A stretch of 64,000 nt of DNA from Solitalea canadensis DSM 3403 (GTDB lineage Bacteria; Bacteroidota; Bacteroidia; Sphingobacteriales; Sphingobacteriaceae): positions 2,120,669 to 2,184,668 of the forward strand of contig NC_017770.1 in NCBI RefSeq assembly GCF_000242635.2, in the 5' to 3' direction. Position numbers and translations under genes: made by a program. Numbering within the stretch: position 1 is the first letter of the stretch; the number at the start of each line of letters is the position of its first letter. Shown here in pieces: positions 1 through 8,700 of this stretch. The notes below the pieces were generated by a model. The model ran no database searches, had not been told where the DNA came from, and saw only the letters and a list, made by a program, of their open reading frames with translations.

Positions 1-41
1 TATTTAATTCCAGGGTATTTACTGAAACAATCGAAGGTATA

Positions 42-335
42 ATGGCAGAGAAATTTGAAGAGCTGGATCCGGTATTGAATACACCGGTTCGTTTGGCCAT
101 TATTTCCATCCTTATTAAAGTTGAGCAAGCTGATTTTAGCCATCTGATGGAAGCGACTCAAACAACACAGGGAAATATGAGTCATCAGCTTAAACGCTTA
201 AACGAAGAGGAGTACGTAATTATAGAGAAAACGTTTAAAGGTAATTATCCTCAAACGATTTGTCGGATTACGATGAAGGGGAGAGAAGCATTTGAAAAAT
301 ACGTGGAATCAATAAAGAAATATTTGCATCTATGA
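42..335 (+). CDS. Small winged-helix transcriptional regulator
   Basis: A 97-residue protein made almost entirely of one winged helix-turn-helix domain (about residues 10-90) of the MarR/ArsR-like HTH_34 type. The recognition-helix region reads TTQGNMSHQLKRLNEE, typical for this fold, and a beta-wing follows (EKTFKGNYPQTICRITMKG). No ligand-binding extension or metal-binding cysteines are visible. It is followed after 86 bp by two small membrane-protein genes, and a perfect 19-bp palindrome lies in that gap, so it probably represses itself and/or those genes. The family is clear; the signal it senses is not. Confidence 0.8.
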   Translation: MAEKFEELDPVLNTPVRLAIISILIKVEQADFSHLMEATQTTQGNMSHQLKRLNEEEYVIIEKTFKGNYPQTICRITMKGREAFEKYVESIKKYLHL

Positions 336-356
336 TGCATATATTTTTTACCAGTT

Positions 357-375
357 TAGTTTGCAACGCAAACTA
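357..375. promoter_or_regulatory. Palindromic operator candidate TAGTTTGC-AAC-GCAAACTA
   Basis: Perfect 8-bp inverted repeat around a 3-bp centre, 21 bp after the wHTH regulator stop and 47 bp before the next start codon. Size and symmetry suit a dimeric wHTH protein. That the regulator at 42-335 binds it is inferred from position only. Confidence 0.5.
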
Positions 376-421
376 GATTAATATAAACATATATCGGAAA
401 AATCTTTAAACAACAAATAAT

Positions 422-898
422 ATGAAAACTAAATTAGCAACACCAATTTTGATAGTTTGCGCATTGCTCTTAGCAATCGGAAATGGGACAGGAGTTTATG
501 AACATTTATTCGGACTTCCAAAAATGCTTAGTACTGTAACTTCACTTAATGAAACCATCCACAGCACTACTAGTCAGCCACAAAAATTCTGGATACCATT
601 ACATGCAATGATCTTCATCACGCTGATATTGTCTATGGTAATGAACTGGAAGAACGAAGGTCGGAAAAAACTGATACTTACTGTTTTTATCAGTTATCTC
701 TACATTTCTATTGTAAGTATAGTGTTTGCCAAAATGCTCTTTACATTTCCGGATATAACTGATGCTGGTGAGTTTGCCAAACAAACGCACAGATGGATAT
801 TATTATCATGGCATCGACCATTAATTGGTTTAGCAGGTGCTATTCTTTTGATGATCGCTATCTCTCGTCCGGCATTAACTTCGTCTAAATCATCATGA
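422..898 (+). CDS. Uncharacterised four-helix membrane protein
   Basis: 158 residues with about four hydrophobic segments (near residues 5-22, 58-76, 84-106 and 127-148). I recognise no catalytic motif. Size and layout resemble small DUF1772-like or DoxX-neighbour membrane proteins of Bacteroidota. Its stop overlaps the start of the next gene (ATGA), so the two are co-translated. It follows a palindromic operator and a wHTH regulator that probably controls it. Function unknown. Confidence 0.7.
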   Translation: MKTKLATPILIVCALLLAIGNGTGVYEHLFGLPKMLSTVTSLNETIHSTTSQPQKFWIPLHAMIFITLILSMVMNWKNEGRKKLILTVFISYLYISIVSIVFAKMLFTFPDITDAGEFAKQTHRWILLSWHRPLIGLAGAILLMIAISRPALTSSKSS

Positions 899-1119
899 AA
901 GCATCAACAGAAAGAAAAATAATTCGTTGGATACATATTATATTGGGTATTCCAATAATTGGCTTTATTTATGGACCGGTATCTCAAATTCCACAAGCCA
1001 CGTTTATGGTAAGAGTTGTGTTCTTTCCGTTGATAATTTTATCAGGGCTTTGGTTGTGGAAAGGTCATATTATTAAGAAATGGAGCAAACAGCCATCGAT
1101 AAAGCCGAAAAAGCTATAG
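895..1119 (+). CDS. Small two-helix membrane protein
   Basis: 74 residues with two transmembrane helices (about residues 10-28 and 38-56) and a basic C-terminus (KKWSKQPSIKPKK). The start overlaps the stop of the preceding membrane-protein gene by 4 bp, and a terminator-like hairpin follows at 1133, so it is the last gene of the short regulator-controlled unit. It may act together with the upstream membrane protein. No named family recognised. Confidence 0.65.
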   Translation: MKASTERKIIRWIHIILGIPIIGFIYGPVSQIPQATFMVRVVFFPLIILSGLWLWKGHIIKKWSKQPSIKPKKL

Positions 1120-1132
1120 ATTTATAATTAAA

Positions 1133-1159
1133 AGCACCTTTTAACGAGGTGTTTTTTTT
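1133..1159 (+). terminator. Rho-independent terminator after the membrane-protein pair
   Basis: Short stem GCACCT / AGGTGT with a TTTAACG-type loop, followed directly by a run of T residues. Confidence 0.6.
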
Positions 1160-1244
1160 ATTGTTGGGGAGGATCATCCAAAAAGAAAAATAACTTTTAT
1201 GTTATATGACTTGTTTGAAAGTGCTGAATCACTATCTTTAATAT

Positions 1245-1943
1245 ATGCCACAACAACAAACAATAGAACCTTATTTAGATAGATCTTTAATAGATAGAAT
1301 AGACGAAGTGTGGAAAGATATTCCTGGGTTTGAAGGCTTTTATCAGGTGTCTAATCAGGGACGAGTAAAATCTTTAGACCGAACAGTAGAACATCCACGT
1401 TTATATAGCCAGTTTGTAAAAGGACAGGTATTAAGACATTCTATTGCAAAGAACCTGAATATAAAAACAGGAGAGCCGATGATTGATTTGAGGGTATGTC
1501 TCAACAAATACGGTAAATCGTATTATTTTAATACACGGAGAATTGTTTATGCCACGTTTATTGATCCAACGCTAGATTTTACGAAAGATGGAATGTATGT
1601 AATCAATGCGAACGGTAATGGATACGATTGTTCTGTAGGTAATTTGAAACTTGCTAGCAAAAGCGAAAAGCAACAACGTGTAATTAAACGCGACAGGCAT
1701 CATAATTACCTGGCAATTGCCGATCGTTCAGGTTGGACCAAAGCCTACGGGGGGGCTACCCGTCGAAAACCTATAGATAAGTACTCGCTGGAAGGAGAAT
1801 TAATAGCCAGTTATGAGAGTATCTCTCAGGCGTCGAAATTGAATAGTTTGGATGAAAAAAGTATCATCGCTGTTGCTAAAGGTCGTTACCGGCAATGGAA
1901 TGGATTTATTTGGAAGTACTCAACCGATATGCAGGACAAGTAA
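1245..1943 (+). CDS. NUMOD4/NUMOD1 protein with degenerate HNH core
   Basis: 232 residues. Near residues 22-50 is a NUMOD4 motif (VWKDIPGFEGFYQVSNQGRV), followed by an HNH_3-like core at about 105-145 and a NUMOD1 DNA-binding segment at about 175-230 (IDKYSLEGELIASYESISQA). This is the architecture of free-standing HNH homing endonucleases from phages and introns. In those, the core normally reads like HHxDGNxxNN...NL; here it reads VINANGNGYDCSVGNL, so the catalytic histidines seem lost. It may be a DNA-binding remnant rather than an active nuclease. It stands alone, with its own terminator after it. Confidence 0.75.
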   Translation: MPQQQTIEPYLDRSLIDRIDEVWKDIPGFEGFYQVSNQGRVKSLDRTVEHPRLYSQFVKGQVLRHSIAKNLNIKTGEPMIDLRVCLNKYGKSYYFNTRRIVYATFIDPTLDFTKDGMYVINANGNGYDCSVGNLKLASKSEKQQRVIKRDRHHNYLAIADRSGWTKAYGGATRRKPIDKYSLEGELIASYESISQASKLNSLDEKSIIAVAKGRYRQWNGFIWKYSTDMQDK

Positions 1944-1990
1944 AAAACTTTTCGGAAATACTAAGGATACTCTCAATCATAATAAAACAA

Positions 1991-2025
1991 AGCCCCTTAA
2001 TACTTAAAGTACTAAGGGGTTTTAA
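1991..2025 (+). terminator. Strong hairpin terminator after the NUMOD gene
   Basis: CCCCTTAATACTT pairs with AAGTACTAAGGGG (one mismatch), followed by a T-rich stretch. It could also end transcription of the minus-strand gene set that finishes at 2130. Confidence 0.75.
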
Positions 2026-2129
2026 TTTTATCTTGACTTTGTCTTAAGTCTTGAATTTCATTTGTTTACAGGTGCATCAATTCATGTTCGTTACCAGACA
2101 TAACGGCGATGTTGTGCTATCAGCATTCT

Positions 2130-2843
2130 TTACAAATGGGTTTTATTTTTTAATGGGCTTTTCTCATTATTCAGTAAATCGGCTGCAATTTGCATCATCC
2201 CATTGTTGTTTGAACCACCCCAAATTGCTCTTCCGAAAACATAACTGGTTGTGTATTCTTTCCAGGTACAGCAATGGTTTTTTATTCCTTTGTACGATTT
2301 TTCTAAATATTCTTTAAGTTCTTTTTCTGAAAAATAACCTAATTCATAACAACAACGCGATAAAAATGCACCTCTTCCATAATTCCAAGCACTATCTTTT
2401 GTCTTTTTTATTTGAGAAAAATCAGTGATTACTTTTTGTTCAATAAGGTCGGGTACTGTGTTGTTTAATTTTCTATATAAATCTAAATAATACTCAAAAA
2501 CACCTTCTTCTTTTGGTAATTCTGATTTCAAAATCTCCACATAGTTTTCTTTATTTTCAAACGCATGCTACACTATATCTATGTTTACATCCTGATTTCT
2601 TTCCTGCAAATCTTGAAGGATTTCAATGGCATCGTTTTGATTATATATTCCCCAATATTCTTCAGCTAATTTTCTAATATCAGACCTATTCAAGCCTGTT
2701 TCATAAGAATTTAAGAATGCCGATTGTTGTTCTGCATACATGGAGCCAATAAGTAAATAATCTAAAGGTTGGCCTATTACAGCATTCTTATCGTTCAGTC
2801 TAATACTTTTAAAAGAGTTGAAAATTTTTGAAAAAAAGCTCAT
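2130..2843 (-). pseudogene. DUF1266 protein interrupted by an in-frame TAG stop
   Basis: Two open segments, 2843-2568 (91 residues) and 2540-2130, lie in the same reading frame and are separated only by one TAG (2570-2568) and nine sense codons. Read through, they give about 237 residues, the usual length for DUF1266 proteins. The first half carries the helical start and the YWGIYNQNDAIEILQDL region; the second carries the DUF1266 signature AWNYGRGAFLSRCCYELGYFSEKE. The most economical reading is a nonsense mutation, since no frameshift is needed. The second half alone could only start at a GTG. DUF1266 proteins are of unknown function. It is the last gene of a minus-strand group. Confidence 0.7.
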
Positions 2844-2849
2844 AGATAT

Positions 2850-3548
2850 CTATGCTAATTTTAAATTCGGAAATTTGTCTTGCAATATGTCTACAAATTT
2901 TTCACCTACGACTTGATATTTGGCTCTTGTGATTAACTGTTTTTTCAAATTTAAAATATCAGTTGGGTCTGGTACGTAATTTAGTCTATCGTGAATTTCA
3001 AGGGATAAAGGGCTACCATCAATATTAAATGTAATGATATGTGTTTTAGGCAAATATTCTTCTGAAGATTTTGAATATACACCTAATTGTGATTTTAAGA
3101 CACCCCCATATTGAAGTTGGGCATCTTCGATTCTGAAATTATCAAAAACGATATGTTCGTCTAATTCGCCAACCGTATTGGTACTAAAAAAATGTAAATC
3201 GTTTCCACTTAATGCCAAAAAACAATCCGTTTCTATTCTTTTTAGTTTTACACCAATTGCAGACAAGGCAACGTTTTTAATGCCATCACTCACAATTTCC
3301 TGAACTTTATTGGCTGTCGATTGAGGTACAGATGCTGAAGTAAATGCATTTATAGATTTACCTTTCATCCATTGGCTTAATTGTGAAAAATCCTGAGTTA
3401 ATAGCTCTTGTTTGTAAGTATCGTACTTAGTTCTTTCAACGTCCAGGTCAATTTCTGTTTTTGCCGCGCTGTGTTTTTTATTCATAAATATCATAAAACA
3501 CACACCTGCAATTACTAATACTACTGGTATTAAAAATAATGGATTCAT
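2850..3548 (-). CDS. Membrane-anchored hypothetical protein
   Basis: 232 residues with one N-terminal transmembrane helix (residues 3-20) and a predicted cytoplasmic remainder. The mid region (about 95-190) alternates beta strands (CFLALSGNDLHFFSTNTVGELDEHIVFDNFRI), which may be a PH-like or DUF-type beta domain, but I cannot name it. Lies 6 bp upstream of the broken DUF1266 gene and 14 bp downstream of the next membrane protein, so the three were probably one operon. Function unknown. Confidence 0.65.
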   Translation of the reverse strand: MNPLFLIPVVLVIAGVCFMIFMNKKHSAAKTEIDLDVERTKYDTYKQELLTQDFSQLSQWMKGKSINAFTSASVPQSTANKVQEIVSDGIKNVALSAIGVKLKRIETDCFLALSGNDLHFFSTNTVGELDEHIVFDNFRIEDAQLQYGGVLKSQLGVYSKSSEEYLPKTHIITFNIDGSPLSLEIHDRLNYVPDPTDILNLKKQLITRAKYQVVGEKFVDILQDKFPNLKLA

Positions 3549-3562
3549 AGGAGTTATTTATT

Positions 3563-4018
3563 TTAAATGTTAATTTGTTTTACGTCTGTAGTTTTGTTTT
3601 TTGAAGGAATAACTCCCCAAATTAGTAGTACTATTATAATTGAAAAAACAAGCTTTCCGCCTATTTTTTTCCAAAATGACAAAGGATCATTAGCGGTTTC
3701 TACGTCAAAACTATGTTTCTCTTTTAATATTTTAGCTGCTTGAGTATCAATTTCAAAATACGTATTATTTGAAATGTCACTCAATACATATCTTCCGTTG
3801 GTGTTCCAAATAGACATCCAAAGAATGCCGTATTCATTATTAATATAAGATAGGTTTACTTTTTGCCCCGCTAATTTTTGAATTTCGGAATCAATAGGCA
3901 ATTCTTGAATAGGTTGAATTGTTTCACAAGGAATACAAACTGGAATTTTCGCTTTTGCTGATACAATATTTATTGTGAAAAATGCAATTATTGCAGTTAA
4001 AAGTATGTTTTTCATCAT
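3563..4018 (-). CDS. Secreted/membrane hypothetical protein
   Basis: 151 residues: an N-terminal signal peptide (cleavage likely after the SAKA region near residue 23), a pair of cysteines in PVCIPCE, a periplasmic middle part, and a C-terminal transmembrane helix (about 122-138) with a basic tail. It is first in the three-gene minus-strand group. MMKN gives two possible starts; the second Met (4015) is equally possible. No family recognised. Confidence 0.6.
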   Translation of the reverse strand: MMKNILLTAIIAFFTINIVSAKAKIPVCIPCETIQPIQELPIDSEIQKLAGQKVNLSYINNEYGILWMSIWNTNGRYVLSDISNNTYFEIDTQAAKILKEKHSFDVETANDPLSFWKKIGGKLVFSIIIVLLIWGVIPSKNKTTDVKQINI

Positions 4019-4390
4019 ATATTTTACGGGGTGTGAAAATAGCTTTTTTTATCATCAATATCCCATGAAACTTAAAGTCATTATTTTTTATTTATATTTA
4101 ATTAACATTCAATCTCTTGAGTTGTGATTTTTTAGTGATTTACAAAAAAGTCATCAAAAATGAGATTTGATTACTCTCTGCTTGATAGTAAATGGCTTCT
4201 AATCCCGATCCTTTTTTGCTTAAATCTTTCCTAAAGGTTTAGGAAATTTCTTTTTAAAAACCAAGGTGTCCAGATAGAAATATAAAGTGTTTCTGCCTGT
4301 ATTACTGATAGCGTCCTAGTTTTGTTCCGGCACCTGTTGGCACACCTTAAACTGCGAAAAAATTGTGCGATTTTGTTAGGGGGCTATAAA
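4019..4390. other. Intergenic stretch without a recognisable gene
   Basis: About 370 bp of AT-rich sequence between the start of the minus-strand hypothetical group and the tRNA-Ser terminator. The part near 4020-4090 should hold the promoter of the 4018 gene. Apart from short T runs I see no ORF with coding character and no repeat shared with the rest of the window. Confidence 0.5.
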
Positions 4391-4391
4391 C

Positions 4392-4423
4392 AAAAAAAAG
4401 CACCCTTTTGAGGTGCTTTTATT
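4392..4423 (-). terminator. Terminator of tRNA-Ser copy 1
   Basis: On the minus strand AAGCACC pairs with GGTGCTT around a TCAAAAG loop, followed by a T run. The same hairpin follows tRNA-Ser copy 2. Confidence 0.8.
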
Positions 4424-4430
4424 TTTTCCG

Positions 4431-4515
4431 CGGAAAGTGAGGGATTCGAACCCCCGGACCTGTAACAGTCAACGGTTTTCAAGACCGCCGCATTCGACCA
4501 CTCTGCCAACTTTCC
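4431..4515 (-). tRNA. tRNA-Ser (anticodon TGA)
   Basis: 85 nt. Acceptor stem GGAAAGT/ACTTTCC with discriminator G, long variable arm as in class II tRNAs, anticodon loop CTTGAAA with TGA, and the T-arm GGTTCGAATCC. CCA is not encoded. A matching promoter (TTTG, 19 bp, TACTTTTG) lies just upstream at 4521-4551. The copy at 23450-23534 has the same sequence. Confidence 0.97.
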
Positions 4516-4520
4516 GGAGG

Positions 4521-4551
4521 CAAAAGTACAAAAACAGGCCATACCTGCAAA
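4521..4551 (-). promoter_or_regulatory. Bacteroidota-type promoter of tRNA-Ser copy 1
   Basis: On the minus strand, -33 TTTG (4551-4548), a 19-bp spacer, and -7 TACTTTTG (4528-4521), which fits the phylum consensus TTTG-N19-TAnnTTTG. The tRNA begins 6 bp after the -7 box. Confidence 0.85.
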
Positions 4552-4654
4552 TATTTTTTAGTGTTAGTAGTACCATAAAGCGCTATATAACTCACTTTCA
4601 GTTAAATATTTTTTAATATAGCCTTAAAGAAATACTAAAAACCGCAATTTAACG

Positions 4655-5608
4655 TTAGAAAGAACTCGCTTTAGTTAGTTTTTCAAGAGCAGAAACATCT
4701 AATTTTATCCGAACTGCATCTAAAAGGTCATGCAACTGATTCACATTTGTTGCACTTGCAATAGGAGCGGTGATACTTTTTCTTGCTAACAGCCAAGCTA
4801 AGGCAATCTGAGCAGGTTTAGCTTTGTATTCTTTGGCTACTTCGTCTAAAGCATCTAAAATAGCCATTCCCCGAGGAGTGAGGTATTTTTGAACTCCAGC
4901 TCCACGCGCACTTTGCTTCAGATCGGCTTCGGAACGATATTTCCCTGTTAAAAAACCACTCGCTAAAGCGTAATAATTAATAACACCTACATTTTCTGCT
5001 AAAGTTAAAGGCTCAAGTAAACGTTCAAAATCGGCACGATCATATAAATTATAGTTTGGCTGTAAGCTTTCATAGCGTGGCAAACCAAACCTTTCGCTTG
5101 CTCTTAATGCTTTCGAAAAACGCTCAGCACTGAAATTCGAGGCACCGATAAAACGAACTTTTCCTTCCTTAATCAATTGTGCAAATGCCTCCAGCGTTTC
5201 TTCAACCGGGGTTTCCGGATCATCATAATGGGCCTGATACAAATCAATATAATCTGTTTGGAGTCGTTTTAATGAATCTTCCACAGCCTTTAAAATATGT
5301 GTTTTTGAAAGATCCTTCTTGGGCAAACCCTGCATGGAAGAACCCGCTTTGGTTGCAATAATGACTTTATCACGGTTGCCACGAGCTTTCTGCCATTTAC
5401 CAATAATTGTTTCAGATTCACCACCTGAATTACCCGGAGCCCAATACGAATAAACATCGGCCGTATCGATAAATGTAAAATCTGCCGCAACAAATGCATC
5501 TAATAATTCAAATGATGTTTTTTCATCAGCTGTCCAGCCGAAAACATTACCACCAAAGGCTAAGGGCAAAAATTCAAGTGAGGATCTTCCTAATTTTCTC
5601 TTTTCCAT
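4655..5608 (-). CDS. Aldo/keto reductase
   Basis: 317 residues, full length for the family. NADPH-dependent carbonyl reductase with a TIM-barrel fold. The catalytic tetrad is visible: Asp48 and Tyr53 in DTADVY, Lys87 in ATKAG, His127 in YQAHYDD. The cofactor-binding region near the C-terminus (PIASATNVNQL) is typical of the AKR11/12-like 'general stress' group. Substrate cannot be read from the sequence. It stands alone between the tRNA-Ser unit and the large polysaccharide gene. Confidence 0.93.
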   Translation of the reverse strand: MEKRKLGRSSLEFLPLAFGGNVFGWTADEKTSFELLDAFVAADFTFIDTADVYSYWAPGNSGGESETIIGKWQKARGNRDKVIIATKAGSSMQGLPKKDLSKTHILKAVEDSLKRLQTDYIDLYQAHYDDPETPVEETLEAFAQLIKEGKVRFIGASNFSAERFSKALRASERFGLPRYESLQPNYNLYDRADFERLLEPLTLAENVGVINYYALASGFLTGKYRSEADLKQSARGAGVQKYLTPRGMAILDALDEVAKEYKAKPAQIALAWLLARKSITAPIASATNVNQLHDLLDAVRIKLDVSALEKLTKASSF

Positions 5609-5746
5609 AATAATTGCTAACGTTCAATATTGAAGTGATAAGATTCCTGATTTAATATTCATTTAACAAAGAAGTAAATATACTTTTTTGTTTTAGAGGA
5701 AAACAGAATCAGTGTTATTGTTTAATCAAAAAAAATTCGTAAGTAC

Positions 5747-8700
5747 TTAAATCTCTTTTAGTTTTACATTGCCACTACGTTTCAGAACACCCCAACTCAT
5801 CAGCTCACCTTTAAGCGCATTATTAAACGCCTTTATTAAGATAATGTACATTAACTGGCGGTAAAAAAAGCGTTGTGGAATCAGTAGCCATAAACGGTAT
5901 AAAGGTTCGCGTTCAAATGAAAATGCAATGGCAGCACCTAATGCATCAACTAAAATGAATACCAGGTAATAACCCAACACAAATCCTGCGCCACCAGTAA
6001 ACAAAGCATATAACATCATAATATCTGCCAATGGAGATATTAGTGGCATTAACATTTGAAATATCAACAGGTTAGGCAAGGCAATCATTCCTAAAGATTT
6101 ATATCGAATATTAAAGCAAACATTACGATGTTTCCAGAAAGATTGCATAATACCGAATGTCCAACGGAAGCGTTGCTTCATAAACATTTTTAATGATTCA
6201 GGAGCCTCAGTAACTGCAATGGCTTTAGGAGCATAAACAACTTTACCGCCATCCTTAATCAATCGGATGGTTAGGTCGCAATCTTCTGCTAGTGTATCTG
6301 TTGTAAATCCTCCTGCATTAATTAACGCCTCTTTTTTAAATGCCCCAATCGCACCAGGAATTACAGTGATACAATTAAGGAGGTCAAAAGCGCGCCGATC
6401 AAAATTTTGTGAAGTAATATATTCTATTGATTGCCATTTAGTTAAAATATTTAATTCATTTCCAACTTTAACATTTCCTGCCACGCCTGCAACATCATCA
6501 CCAGTAAACTTTTTCATTAATTCACTTACTGCAGTTGAGTGCAATTGGGTGTCAGCATCAATACAGATTACATAGTCATAGTTCGCTTGGGATATCCCAT
6601 AGTTCAACGCGGAGGCTTTTCCTCCGTTTGCTTTCGTAAAGATTTTTACGGTAGAATTTAATTCGAACTCATCCAGCACAACTTTATAGGTATCATCCTT
6701 CGATCCATCATCTACAAAAATGATCTCAAGATCGGGATAATTGGTGTTTAATAAATTATGAATTGTTTTAACAACATTTACTTGTTCATTATAAGCCGGA
6801 ACAATAATACTCACACCCGGAGTTAACAAAGATGCGGTCCTTACTTTTCGCTGCTGGATAAAGGCAAGTATTCCAACAACCAACATCCGGGTTATAGCAA
6901 GGAAAATAGCCAGTATAAACAATGCTTCAAACAAGTGTTGGAAGTAAAACAATAGCATTGCCAACACATAATTCACTTTTGATAATAGTAAATCTTTTTT
7001 GTTGCTGATAGGCGGCATTAGATCGTCACGTGTTTTATTAACCAAATCTGATACGTTGATAAACTTATAACCCTTATTCTTAAAGTAATGAATAATACGT
7101 GGAAGTGCTTTAATGGTTTGTGTTCTATCACCACCAGCATCGTGAAGCAGGATGATGCTTCCTAAATTTTGTTGGTCAACCACACGTTGAAAAATGGTAT
7201 CAGCTGAAACCCCTTTTTCCCAGTCGCGGGGATCAATAGATTCTCCAATAGCCAGGTAATTGTCTTTTTTACTCATGGCAACCGGCTCAATTTCCGCATA
7301 ACTCTGCGGCTCGGAGTCGGCATTGAACGGAGGTCTGAATAAAACCGTGGAATGTCCTGTAATGCATTCTATTAACCTACGTGTTGCATTAAGCTCCAAT
7401 CGTTGACGTTGCAAACTTACTTCTGCCAGGTTTGGATGGGAAAAGGTGTGATTGCCAATCTCATAACCTTCTTTGTACAGCTCTTTTACAAGTGGAATAT
7501 TGTTCTCTGCATTCTGACCAATAATAAAAAATGTAGCAGGAACTTTTTCTTCTTGTAATATTTTGAGAATTTCCGGTGTATATTTTCCATCCGGACCATC
7601 ATCAAAAGTGAGAATCATTTGCTTAGTACCTACACCATATTTTTTTACTACATAAGAAGTTGGTAATGTTATATAATTTTGATTAGTAATGCGCTTATTT
7701 TTTGCGTCATAAGAAACGCTGATTTTACCCTGTTGAGGTTTACTCAGAATATCCAAAATTTCACCTTCACCAATGTAATCGACATTGGTTCCTCCTTTGA
7801 TAAACTCCATTTGATGAAGATCTATTAACGGAGATTTTGCATCCTTATCGCTCAGGTCTTTCTTGTAAAACGACCAAACCCGTGGATCTTCTGATCCTAA
7901 TCGCCACAACGAAACACCTGCCAAACCTTCTTCCTGTGCAGTCATCATCACATTAAAGTTAGTAGCCGCATCAGCAAAGTACACTTGGTGCTCAATAGCT
8001 GCATCATCAGTATAAGAGAAGGATAGGTTATAATCATCGCTATTGAATTTGATCTTCCCATCAGACTCTACTGCTGAAGTTAGTGCCTCTTGGTACGTAA
8101 CATCAGCTCCTTCACTATCTTTTGGCCAATCATAACCATATGCCGCTAAACATAAAATGATTTTCTCTTCCGGAATTTGAGCCTCCATATCATTGATCAC
8201 CGATTCAATCCACTTCTGTTGGCCAACAGGTCCGGGTTTACTGGTTGCATAATGCTGATCGTAGGCCATCACAAATACATAATCATTAGTTGCAGCGGTC
8301 GACTTTAAGTTATAATCCGTATTATTTGGCGGAATATCTTGCGTTACTAAATAATGACGGGTATGAAGCGCGGTGTAAAGTTCTCGCTGAAACTTGATCA
8401 GATTTTCATCTGTATTTTCATTCAATTCCTCAAAATCAATGTTTACGCCTTGAAACTTGTATTTAGCCAAAATATCAACCAAACTATTAATGAATTGGTG
8501 ACGTTTTAATGGCGAACTGATGATACGGTGAACATTATTTCCATTCCATTTATCGTTACTAAAGTTTGAAACCATCGGAACAATAGGCACCTTATGTTTC
8601 TTCATCAATTCCAGGGCCTGCGGATCAATAGCTGTTTGTACTACATCTGAAGTGTCTGTAATAAATAACCATTCTGGCAAAACCATATTTAACTGATCAA

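Larger units (their letters stand above)
4391..4560 (-). repeat. Inverted copy of the tRNA-Ser transcription unit
   Basis: About 170 bp nearly identical to the reverse complement of 23405-23573. It contains the promoter, the tRNA and the terminator. Homology stops right outside those signals on both sides; I see one mismatch (near 4427) in the downstream arm. The two copies are 19 kb apart in opposite orientation. Confidence 0.9.

Noticed and set aside
2051-2317. Plus-strand open frame of 88 codons
   Set aside because: It is antisense to the DUF1266 gene, whose protein motifs are clear on the minus strand.
4413-4616. Short open frame across tRNA-Ser copy 1 (and its twin at 23361-23552)
   Set aside because: It only reads through the tRNA and its flanks; the identical peptide appears at both tRNA copies because the DNA is duplicated.
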